A DNA stretch of 5,243 nt from Phycisphaerae bacterium (lineage in GTDB: Bacteria > Planctomycetota > Phycisphaerae > UBA1845 > Fen-1342): the NCBI GenBank assembly GCA_022842805.1, contig JALHOX010000319.1:1-5243 (forward strand), written 5' to 3'. A program made the position numbers and the translations under genes. The notes beneath the pieces are model-generated. The model saw nothing but the letters and a program-made list of their open reading frames with translations. It had not been told where the DNA came from and searched no databases. Positions 1-5,243 of this stretch are shown here, in pieces (positions within the stretch are counted from its first letter, which is position 1; every line of letters begins with the position of its first letter).

Positions 1-2
1 AT

Positions 3-203
3 CGCAACAATCGTGGCGGCGGCGGTGGATTCGACGGCGGATTCAATCCGTTCTTCCGTGGCGGATTCCCTGGCGGCGACTTCGGCGGATTCCGCCCGAT
101 TCAGGCGCAGCCCGCGGGCGGCGACGGCAACCGTCGTCGCAACACCGGACGAAACACCGGCCGGCGCGGCGCCTGGCGGATCGAGCGCGCTCCGCGCGGG
201 CTG
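3..203 (+). other. Gly/Arg/Phe-rich low-complexity segment of the secretin
   Basis: Read in the secretin frame, these 67 codons contain no stop and encode 20 Gly and 13 Arg. They begin RNNRGGGGGFDGGF and later give NRRRNTGRNTGRR. The segment runs directly into the Met at 204. It probably forms a flexible loop inside an N1-type module, because the second half of a module appears further on at nt 549-653 and similar Gly-rich loops occur inside later modules. A second frame (nt 1-204) is also open here and gives an Ala/Ser-rich peptide ending in a TGATG overlap with ATG 204. I prefer the Gly-rich frame because the downstream protein needs an upstream N-terminus. Third-position GC does not separate the two frames. 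Confidence 0.8.
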
Positions 204-3200
204 ATGCTCGACCCGATCGATCTGCTCGAATCGCCGGCCTATGTACCGACGGTCCCGTCGGTCGCGGCCTCGCCCGTGTCGCCGATGCTGGTCGGCTTCT
301 TGCTCGAAGAGGGCGGACGCGAGGCGATCGAGGCGGCCCGTCTGCGGCTCGCCGCGGCCCGCGATCCGGCGAGTTTCATGGAAGATGTTCCGCGGCTCGT
401 GGCGCTGGCTGATCCGCCGGCGGATGCGGCCGCCAATGTCGATGCTCCGGTGCAGCAGCCGCGTCGCGCGTTTGGCGCCGATCGCGCGGCGCCCGCGAGC
501 GCTCCCGCGAACCCGGCCGACATCGCCGCGGGCGTTGCCGGTGAGTTGCAGGGCGCGGTGACGGCGGCCCCGCTGGGCGCGCGTCAGATCATCGTGACCG
601 GCGATGAGGCGGACATTGCGTTCATTGAGTCGATCCTGCGGCTGATGGAGAACACGGTCCCCAAGCCGACGATTGAGATTTTCCCGCTGACCAATTCGAA
701 AGCCGCAGTCGTCGCGGAAGTCGTCACCAAGACGATGACCGACTTCATCGAGAGCGGCGGCGGTTCGGGTCCCGAAGACCGCTTCAGCATCAGCGCTGAG
801 GCGCGGAGCAACTCGCTGATCGTGTCGGCCTCCGAGCGAAACATCGAAGTCCTGCGGGATCTGATCAGCCAGATCGATGATCTGACCGTGGATGGTCAGA
901 CCGACTTCAAAACGATCACGCTGGACAACGCCATCGCCAGCAACGTCGTCGCGCAGTTGAAGCCGGCGATCGAACGGTTGAATGCGATTCGGCAGGTGCC
1001 GACCGAAGCTCAGCCTTCGGTTCAGGCGCTTCCCAGCACCAACGGCGTGCTGGTCATCGGCACTCCCAAGGACATCGAAGAAATCACGCGGCTGGTCGGC
1101 GCGCTCGACGTCAAGATCGAAGATAAGACCGCCGCCGCCGAGTTCAGCCGGGCGGAGGTCGTGCTGATTCCGCTCAAGAACGCGATCGCCGAAGAGGTCG
1201 CCAAGACGCTCACCGACTTGATCGATGAGCAGCAGACGCTCGCGCGTGAGGCCGCGAGCGCCGAGGGCGGCGCGGGCGCCAAGCCCTTCGTCCGCAAGTT
1301 GAAGCTGAAGCTGGCCGACGGGCGCGAGTTGTCCGACCTTGACCTCGAAAAGCCGATCAAGATCGTGGCGGAGAAGGGCACGAATTCGCTGCTCATCTTC
1401 TCCTCCAACAAGAATCTCGAGCCGTTAAAGGAAATCGTCGGCGTGTTCGACACGCTGCCCGAGGGCATCGACACGGGCGTTCGCGCCTTCGTGTTGAAGT
1501 ATGCCAAGGCCGAGTCGGTGGCGACGTTGCTCGAAGATGTCTTCACGTCGGGTAAGGGCGCTCTGCGTCGTCCCGCCGAAGGCTCGGGCGACTCGGTGGA
1601 TAAGGGCGTCCTGCCGCCCATGCCGCCGGCGCTTTCCGCGCGCGGTTTGCCGTACAACGTGTCGGTGACGCACGACGTGCGCAGCAACACGGTGGTGATG
1701 ATCGGCCAGAAGGACGCGCTGCTGCTCGCGGGCGGCCTGATCGCTGAGTTTGACAAGCCCGCCGCGCAACTGGGGCAGGCGGCGCGCATTATCGAGCTGA
1801 AAAACGTCGCCGCGACCAAGCTCGCCGAGCAGCTCACCGACCTGCTCGAGAAGCGGGCGCAGGCGCTGGGCGAAGACGGCAACGAAGCCCGCGACAGCGC
1901 GGTGGTCGTGCCCGAGGATCGTTCGAATCTCCTGGTGGTCTTCGCCTCGCAGGAGATGTACGACATGATCGAAAACCTGGCGCAGCAGCTGGATAGCGCC
2001 ACGAGCTACACCACGATCGACACGCGCCTGCGGGCGTTGAAGTTCGCCGACTCGGCCAAGCTGCAGGAATCGCTGCAGGAGATCTTCGACAAGAAGAAGG
2101 AGTCGGAACCCGGCAACGAGCCGAAGAACACGCTGCATGTGCTGGCCGATCCGCGCACGAACTCGCTCGTGCTCACCGGCACGCGCGACTTTTTGAGCGA
2201 GGCCGAAAAGCTGATCGCCCAGTTTGATGTGGAGTCGAGCGGGTCGGTCGAGGTCGCGGTGATCCCGGTGCAACTCAGCAGCCCGACCAGCATCGCCAAG
2301 CTGGTCGACGAACTGATTACTAAGAGCCGCCCGGCCGACTCGGCCGCCGGCACGCCGGTCTATGTCGCCGCCGATCCGGTTTCGGGCAATCTGCTCGTCG
2401 CCGCCGCGAAGGAAGACCTGGCGCAGATTCGCCGCTGGGTCGATCTGCTCGACAAGCCGCGCGAGATTGGCCTGAAGACGGCGATCATCCCGCTGCAGCG
2501 GGCCAAGGCCGAAGACTTGTCGGAGCAGATCAACGAACTCTTCACCGGCAGCGGCGGCGAAGGCGAGACCGAACTGGCGATCGCACATGACGCCATGACC
2601 AACTCGATCATCGCCGTCGGCCCGCCCAACCTGGTCAGCGAGGTCGAGCGCATGGTCGTCAGCCTCGACACGACCGACGCCCGCGGCGGGGCGCAGGTCC
2701 GCTTCTTCCGTCTCGAACAGGCCGACGCCGAGTCGGCCGCTGATCTGCTGAGCGCCATCCTGGAAGGCCGCGGCGGCGCCGTTGGCGGCGGGACCGGCGG
2801 AACGGGCGGCGGGGCGCAGTCCGAGGCGGCCAAGCAGGTAATGATCATTTACGAGCGCCTGAATCCGGGCGCGACGACCGAGATGCTCCGCGCCATGCGC
2901 GATCAGATCATCATCACGGCCGACACGCGTACCAATCAGCTCGCGGTGACGGCGCCGCCCGACAGCATGCCGCTGGTCGAGTCGCTGGTCAGCGCGATCG
3001 ATATCCCGCCGCGCTCCGACAAGATCGAGGTCTTCCCGCTGCGAAACTCCGACGCCGGCCAGCTGGCCGAGACGCTTCGCGAACTGTTCGACGAGGCCGG
3101 CGGCGCGGGAACGGGCGGCGGACAAGGCGGCGGTACGGGCAGCGCCGGCGACGACCAGCAGCGCCAGCTCACCTTCGCGGGATCGAGCGGCGGCGGCATT

Positions 3201-4619
3201 CAGGACGTCTCGTTCAGCGCCGACGTCCGCACCAACTCGATCATCGCCGCGGGCACCCCGGGCTATCTGCAACTGGTTCGCGAGCTGGTCTATCAGCTCG
3301 ACACGCAGCCGATCGAAGAGCGCAAGACGATGGTCTATTCGCCGCGCAACATCCCGGCGGCGGAGCTGGCCGCGAGCCTGCGCGACTACAGCGAGGCCGA
3401 GCAGGCCCGACTCGAATCGCTTGGCGACGAGATTTCGGCTCAGCGCAAGCAGGAGCGCGAGATCGTCGCGATCGACAACGAAGAGGCCAATCGCGTGATC
3501 TTCGCCTACAGCCCGCGCTTTGAGAGCAATGTGCTCGACATCCTGCGCGAGCTCGATCAGCCGCCGCCGCAGGTGTCGATCGAAGTGCTGATCGTCGAAG
3601 TGACGCTGGGCAACGACCTTGAGCTCGGCATCGAGTTCAGCGGTCAGGACCTGGCCTTCACCCGCGCGGGCCCGGATGACACGACCTCGTTCGACGTGGT
3701 CGGCGGCACCGACGTCGGCGCCGGAGGCAGCGGCCTGGGCGGCTTCACCTTCGCCATCACCGGCGCGGAGTTCGATTTCCTCTTCCGCGCTCTGCAGACG
3801 GAAAGCCGGCTACAAGTGCTGAGCCGTCCGCAGATCGTCGCGACGGACAATCAGGAAGCGACGATCGAAGTCGTCGATGACGTGCCCTACGTCAGCGGCA
3901 CGGGTACGACCTTCGGCGGGCAGGTGCAGACGCAGGTCGCGCGGCAGGACGTCGGCATCACGCTGACCGTCACGCCGCAGATCAACCCCGACGGCTTCGT
4001 GCGGATGGAGATTTTGCAGGAAGTATCGGACTTCACCGATTCGACGGTGCAGGTCGGCCCCGGCGTCACGGCTCCGGTCTTTTTCCGTCGTCAGCTTGAG
4101 ACGACCGTGACCGTGCGCGACAGCGAGACGATCGTCCTTGGCGGCCTGATCACGTCTCGCAAGACCAACAGCGAGAGCAAGGTGCCGATCATTGGCGACA
4201 TTCCGATTCTGGGCAGCGCGTTCCGCTTCCAGCAGGATTCGCAGACCCAGACGGAGCTGCTCGTGGTGCTGACGCCGCGCGTGATTCGCACCGTCGAGGA
4301 TTTCCGCGAAGAGTCGATCGCGCAGCGCGACCGCACCGGCGACCTGCCGGGCGAGATTTTGACCAACCCGCTGCTCAATCGGTTGCGCGTGCCGCCGGAG
4401 CAGTTGAACCCGGCCGATCAGGACGGCGTCTTCGGCTCGTTCCAGCCGGAGCAGCGCGAACGTCGCCCCTATACGCGCGAGTTCCCGGCGGAGCCGTTGC
4501 CCGAGAACGAGCAGCCGGCCCGCACGCGGACCAACGAGACCGCGGCCCCGCCCGCGCCGCGTAAGCCGACCTACGACCTCCCGATTCCGGCGGGCTATCG
4601 CGCCCGCACCGGAGGATGA
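3..4619 (+). CDS. gspD: Giant GspD-type secretin with at least 11 N1 modules (5' end outside window)
   Basis: This is a secretin, the multimeric outer-membrane channel of type II secretion and related systems. The frame is open from nt 3 to TGA 4617-4619, giving at least 1538 residues. Numbered from the Met at nt 204, it has an Ala/Pro-rich region (1-115), half an N1-type module (116-150), eleven full N1-type (Secretin_N-like) modules (155-1118), the secretin barrel domain (1119-1362) and a disordered tail (1363-1471). Barrel hallmarks are SIEVLIVEV (1125-1133), LSRPQIVATDNQEA (1206-1219), VGITLTVTPQIN (1250-1261), TIVLGGLI (1309-1316), KVPIIGDIPILG (1326-1337) and ELLVVLTPRVIR (1351-1362). 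ATG 204 is rejected as the start: no Shine-Dalgarno precedes it, and MLDPIDLLES is not a Sec signal, although a secretin must be exported. The signal peptide and any N0 domain should lie upstream. Typical GspD is about 650-700 residues, so this is more than double. The symbol is a family-level call; a PilQ-like or dedicated planctomycete system is possible. Confidence 0.9.
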   Translation, partial: RNNRGGGGGFDGGFNPFFRGGFPGGDFGGFRPIQAQPAGGDGNRRRNTGRNTGRRGAWRIERAPRGLMLDPIDLLESPAYVPTVPSVAASPVSPMLVGFLLEEGGREAIEAARLRLAAARDPASFMEDVPRLVALADPPADAAANVDAPVQQPRRAFGADRAAPASAPANPADIAAGVAGELQGAVTAAPLGARQIIVTGDEADIAFIESILRLMENTVPKPTIEIFPLTNSKAAVVAEVVTKTMTDFIESGGGSGPEDRFSISAEARSNSLIVSASERNIEVLRDLISQIDDLTVDGQTDFKTITLDNAIASNVVAQLKPAIERLNAIRQVPTEAQPSVQALPSTNGVLVIGTPKDIEEITRLVGALDVKIEDKTAAAEFSRAEVVLIPLKNAIAEEVAKTLTDLIDEQQTLAREAASAEGGAGAKPFVRKLKLKLADGRELSDLDLEKPIKIVAEKGTNSLLIFSSNKNLEPLKEIVGVFDTLPEGIDTGVRAFVLKYAKAESVATLLEDVFTSGKGALRRPAEGSGDSVDKGVLPPMPPALSARGLPYNVSVTHDVRSNTVVMIGQKDALLLAGGLIAEFDKPAAQLGQAARIIELKNVAATKLAEQLTDLLEKRAQALGEDGNEARDSAVVVPEDRSNLLVVFASQEMYDMIENLAQQLDSATSYTTIDTRLRALKFADSAKLQESLQEIFDKKKESEPGNEPKNTLHVLADPRTNSLVLTGTRDFLSEAEKLIAQFDVESSGSVEVAVIPVQLSSPTSIAKLVDELITKSRPADSAAGTPVYVAADPVSGNLLVAAAKEDLAQIRRWVDLLDKPREIGLKTAIIPLQRAKAEDLSEQINELFTGSGGEGETELAIAHDAMTNSIIAVGPPNLVSEVERMVVSLDTTDARGGAQVRFFRLEQADAESAADLLSAILEGRGGAVGGGTGGTGGGAQSEAAKQVMIIYERLNPGATTEMLRAMRDQIIITADTRTNQLAVTAPPDSMPLVESLVSAIDIPPRSDKIEVFPLRNSDAGQLAETLRELFDEAGGAGTGGGQGGGTGSAGDDQQRQLTFAGSSGGGIQDVSFSADVRTNSIIAAGTPGYLQLVRELVYQLDTQPIEERKTMVYSPRNIPAAELAASLRDYSEAEQARLESLGDEISAQRKQEREIVAIDNEEANRVIFAYSPRFESNVLDILRELDQPPPQVSIEVLIVEVTLGNDLELGIEFSGQDLAFTRAGPDDTTSFDVVGGTDVGAGGSGLGGFTFAITGAEFDFLFRALQTESRLQVLSRPQIVATDNQEATIEVVDDVPYVSGTGTTFGGQVQTQVARQDVGITLTVTPQINPDGFVRMEILQEVSDFTDSTVQVGPGVTAPVFFRRQLETTVTVRDSETIVLGGLITSRKTNSESKVPIIGDIPILGSAFRFQQDSQTQTELLVVLTPRVIRTVEDFREESIAQRDRTGDLPGEILTNPLLNRLRVPPEQLNPADQDGVFGSFQPEQRERRPYTREFPAEPLPENEQPARTRTNETAAPPAPRKPTYDLPIPAGYRARTGG
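36..107 (+). repeat. Degenerate 24-nt tandem repeat encoding GGF-led octapeptides
   Basis: The 9-mer GGCGGATTC occurs at 36-44, 60-68 and 84-92, exactly 24 nt apart. In the secretin frame the three units read GGFNPFFR, GGFPGGDF and GGFRPIQA. A related GGTGGATTC at 24-32 gives a further GGF. Only the first third of each unit is conserved, so this is either an old or degenerate tandem duplication or a Gly/Phe-rich bias that falls into register. Confidence 0.6.
2784..2813 (+). other. Gly-rich loop inside N1 module R9
   Basis: Residues 861-870 (numbering from Met 204) read GGGTGGTGGG. They lie between the first helix of R9 and its RTNQLAV strand. They are followed by an extra predicted-helical stretch at residues 875-900 containing QVMIIYERLNPG, which makes R9 one of the longest modules, about 105 residues against about 70 for R7 or R8. 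Confidence 0.75.
3099..3143 (+). other. Gly-rich loop inside N1 module R10
   Basis: Residues 966-980 (numbering from Met 204) read GGAGTGGGQGGGTGS, in the same position within the module as the Gly-rich loop of R9. A second short Gly patch (SSGGG, residues 994-998) follows just before the conserved RTNSIIA strand. In N1-type modules this loop joins the first helix to the second strand, so it probably projects from the ring. Confidence 0.75.
3558..4289 (+). other. Secretin barrel domain of the giant GspD-like protein
   Basis: Residues 1119-1362 (from Met 204) cover the whole conserved secretin domain that forms the double-walled outer-membrane beta-barrel and gate. The order of motifs is canonical: SIEVLIVEV; a Gly-rich gate-region stretch (about 1167-1180); LSRPQIVATDNQEATIEV with the DNQEA core; VGITLTVTPQIN; TVTVRDSETIVLGGLI; KVPIIGDIPILGSAFR; and TELLVVLTPRVIR. 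The match to the classical type II secretion protein D signature is close but has two departures: Ser where Gly/Arg is usual ahead of ETIVLGG, and Ala-Phe in place of Leu/Val-Phe at the end of ILGSAF. No stop or frameshift interrupts it, so the channel domain looks functional. Confidence 0.93.
4290..4616 (+). other. Pro/Arg/Glu-rich C-terminal tail of the secretin
   Basis: The 109 residues after TPRVIR (1363-1471 from Met 204) lack the secretin motifs. They start with a charged, probably helical stretch (VEDFREESIAQRDRTGD) and become rich in Pro, Arg, Glu and Gln, for example EFPAEPLPENEQPARTRT, which suggests disorder. In several enterobacterial secretins a C-terminal S domain in this position binds a pilotin lipoprotein. 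Whether this tail does the same is inference; it does not visibly resemble a known S domain. Confidence 0.65.
4611..4615 (+). promoter_or_regulatory. Ribosome-binding site of the lipoprotein gene, inside the secretin 3' end
   Basis: GGAGG lies in the last two Gly codons of the secretin and ends 5 nt before GTG 4621. It decides the start. The ATGs at 4616 and 4619 share a frame that hits TGA at 4622-4624, so they cannot be used. The later in-frame ATG at 4651 has no comparable site and would remove the basic N-region of the signal peptide. The placement implies translational coupling to the secretin. Confidence 0.8.
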
Positions 4620-4620
4620 T

Positions 4621-5243
4621 GTGATTGCGTCGCGCCCGTTTCGGGTGATCATGCCTGTGGTGTTTTCGGCGGCGCTGCTGGCGCTCGTCGGCTGTCAGGC
4701 CTTCACCCCGCGCGGGCCGAACGAGATCGATCCGCTCTCGATTGAGACGCGCGACGACATCGTCCAAGTCGTCGCGTATTGGCCGCAGACGGCCTGGACC
4801 TACGACTCCGACGGCAACCCCAAGGGGATCCGGCCGGCGGTTTACTTCGTCAGCGGTCAGTTGCAAAAGGGCGCGTTTGTGTCGGGGCCGATCACGATCA
4901 GCGTCTCGGAGGTATCCGAGGGTGGCGCGGGCGAACGCTCCGGGTTCCGGCTGCTGCACGAGTGGCGTTTCGATAGCGCAGTTCATCGCAGCTTCCGCAT
5001 CGCCAAGAAAGCGATCACGGGCTACTACTACGGCTTCCCGCTCGATTTTCCGCCGGGCGTCGACGTGACGGGCAAGGAAGTCGAGATTGTCGTTGCATAT
5101 CGCCGCAGCGATGGGCGCGAGATCAAGTCGACGCCGAAGCGCGACCAGGCGCTGGCCTTGCGCTGGCCCCGCACGTCTCCGGTCAGTTCGCCGACGCCGC
5201 GCTCAAGCCGGTCGCGGTCGCTGGCCGCGGCCGATCGACAGCG
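4621..5243 (+). CDS. Uncharacterised lipoprotein, partial at 3' end, coupled to the secretin
   Basis: The frame runs from GTG 4621 to the window edge without a stop, giving at least 207 residues. The N-terminus is a lipoprotein signal peptide: an Arg-containing N-region (MIASRPFR), a hydrophobic core (residues 9-21) and lipobox LVGC with the modified Cys at residue 25 (codon 4693-4695). The next residue is Gln, not Asp, which by the E. coli rule would favour outer-membrane sorting. Residues 40-180 form a soluble, probably beta-rich domain with recognisable stretches such as RPAVYFVSGQLQKGAFVSG (71-89), LLHEWRFD (111-118), GYYYGFPLDFPPGVDVTGKE (134-153) and IVVAYRRSDGREIKSTPKR (156-174). It looks like an unnamed planctomycete-type family, but I recognise no characterised function. 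From about residue 183 it turns Ser/Pro/Arg-rich, perhaps a tail or a frameshift. The start is one base after the secretin stop, so a shared operon and a role with the secretin are likely but inferred. It does not resemble a GspS-type pilotin by eye. Confidence 0.85.
   Translation, partial: MIASRPFRVIMPVVFSAALLALVGCQAFTPRGPNEIDPLSIETRDDIVQVVAYWPQTAWTYDSDGNPKGIRPAVYFVSGQLQKGAFVSGPITISVSEVSEGGAGERSGFRLLHEWRFDSAVHRSFRIAKKAITGYYYGFPLDFPPGVDVTGKEVEIVVAYRRSDGREIKSTPKRDQALALRWPRTSPVSSPTPRSSRSRSLAAADRQ

Larger units (their letters stand above)
549..3557 (+). repeat. Array of secretin N1-type modules (one half module plus eleven full modules)
   Basis: The unit is a beta-alpha-beta-beta-alpha fold. 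A strand ending in a hydrophobic-P-L or similar motif leads to an A-x-x-L-A-x-x-L helix, then a variable loop, a strand with the motif D-x-R-(T/S)-N-S-(L/I)-(I/V), and a helix ending in L/I/F-D. Modules by nt: half R0 549-653, R1 666-878, R2 900-1109, R3 1152-1451, R4 1476-1754, R5 1776-1994, R6 2010-2228, R7 2244-2453, R8 2469-2669, R9 2688-3002, R10 3018-3302, R11 3315-3557. Core motifs include RSNSLIV (R1), GTNSLLI (R3), RSNTVVM (R4), RSNLLVV (R5), RTNSLVL (R6), MTNSIIA (R8), RTNQLAV (R9) and RTNSIIA (R10). R2 (STNGVLV), R7 (VSGNLLV) and R11 (EANRVIF) are divergent. In known secretins these modules stack as rings forming the periplasmic vestibule and bind substrates or inner-membrane partners. 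Boundaries are by eye and may be off by several residues. Confidence 0.88.

Noticed and set aside
13..204. Open frame encoding a 63-residue Ala/Ser-rich peptide whose stop overlaps ATG 204 (TGATG), resembling a coupled upstream gene
   Set aside because: It is most likely the shadow of the Gly/Arg/Phe-rich secretin frame. The downstream protein lacks a signal peptide and half a module if it starts at 204, and the small peptide has no recognisable features. It is not fully excluded, because both frames are open to the left edge.
1022..2002. Second antisense open frame of 326 codons
   Set aside because: It is Ser/Ala-rich and lies entirely opposite secretin modules R2-R5; it has no recognisable domain.
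2784..3143. GGC-rich stretches as possible non-coding repeats or regulatory structures
   Set aside because: They stay in the secretin frame, encode Gly-rich loops at equivalent module positions, and show no hairpin with a T-run or any promoter-like sequence.
1425..3272. Antisense open frame of 615 codons
   Set aside because: Long antisense frames are common opposite high-GC coding sequence. This one is a low-complexity Arg/Ala/Leu/Gly/Asp mix with no motif, while the + strand carries clear repeated secretin modules throughout.
4616..4624. ATGA overlap of the secretin stop with ATG 4616 as a start for the next gene
   Set aside because: That frame reads ATG ATG TGA and ends at once. The workable start is GTG 4621, which sits at proper spacing from GGAGG.
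3810..4652. Antisense open frame of 280 codons opposite the barrel domain and gene junction
   Set aside because: It is Arg/Leu-rich and motif-free, and it overlaps the best-conserved part of the secretin on the + strand.
4375..4986. Antisense open frame of 203 codons across the secretin tail and lipoprotein
   Set aside because: The + strand lipoprotein has a ribosome-binding site, signal peptide and lipobox; the antisense frame has none of these.
4742..5068. Plus-strand open frame of 108 codons within the lipoprotein region, plus another at 4779-4976
   Set aside because: Both are Arg/Ser/Ala-rich shadows of the lipoprotein frame, with no ribosome-binding site.

Overview
The window is high-GC DNA packed with coding sequence on the + strand. 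It holds one very large gene that is cut off by the left edge, then a second gene that is cut off by the right edge. There is no intergenic space to speak of, and I see no RNA gene, CRISPR array, insertion sequence or terminator. The protein architecture is a secretin with a very long array of N1-type modules, followed by a small uncharacterised lipoprotein. Together with the high GC, this suggests an environmental diderm, most likely a planctomycete (Planctomycetota). That assignment rests on recognising the protein style, not on a marker gene, so it is moderate at best.

Nt 3-4619 is a single open frame encoding at least 1538 residues of a GspD/PilQ-superfamily secretin, the outer-membrane channel of type II secretion or a related machine. 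From N to C it contains: a Gly/Arg/Phe-rich low-complexity tract (nt 3-203); an Ala/Pro-rich stretch (to about nt 548); the C-terminal half of one N1-type module (549-653); eleven complete N1-type modules (666-3557); a complete secretin barrel domain (3558-4289); and a 109-residue Pro/Arg/Glu-rich tail (4290-4616). The ATG at 204 looks like the start of a 1471-residue gene, but it is almost certainly an internal Met. The same frame is open to the left edge, there is no ribosome-binding site or signal peptide at 204, and the first module is only half present. Typical GspD proteins are about 650-700 residues long, with one N0 and three N1-type domains.

Nt 4621-5243 is a GTG-started lipoprotein gene without its 3' end. 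Its Shine-Dalgarno GGAGG lies inside the last codons of the secretin, and the start codon comes one base after the secretin stop, so the two genes are probably co-transcribed and translationally coupled. The product has a lipoprotein signal peptide with lipobox LVGC and a soluble, probably beta-rich domain that I cannot assign to a characterised family. The arrangement suggests, without proving it, that the lipoprotein works with the giant secretin, for example as an assembly or pilotin-like partner.
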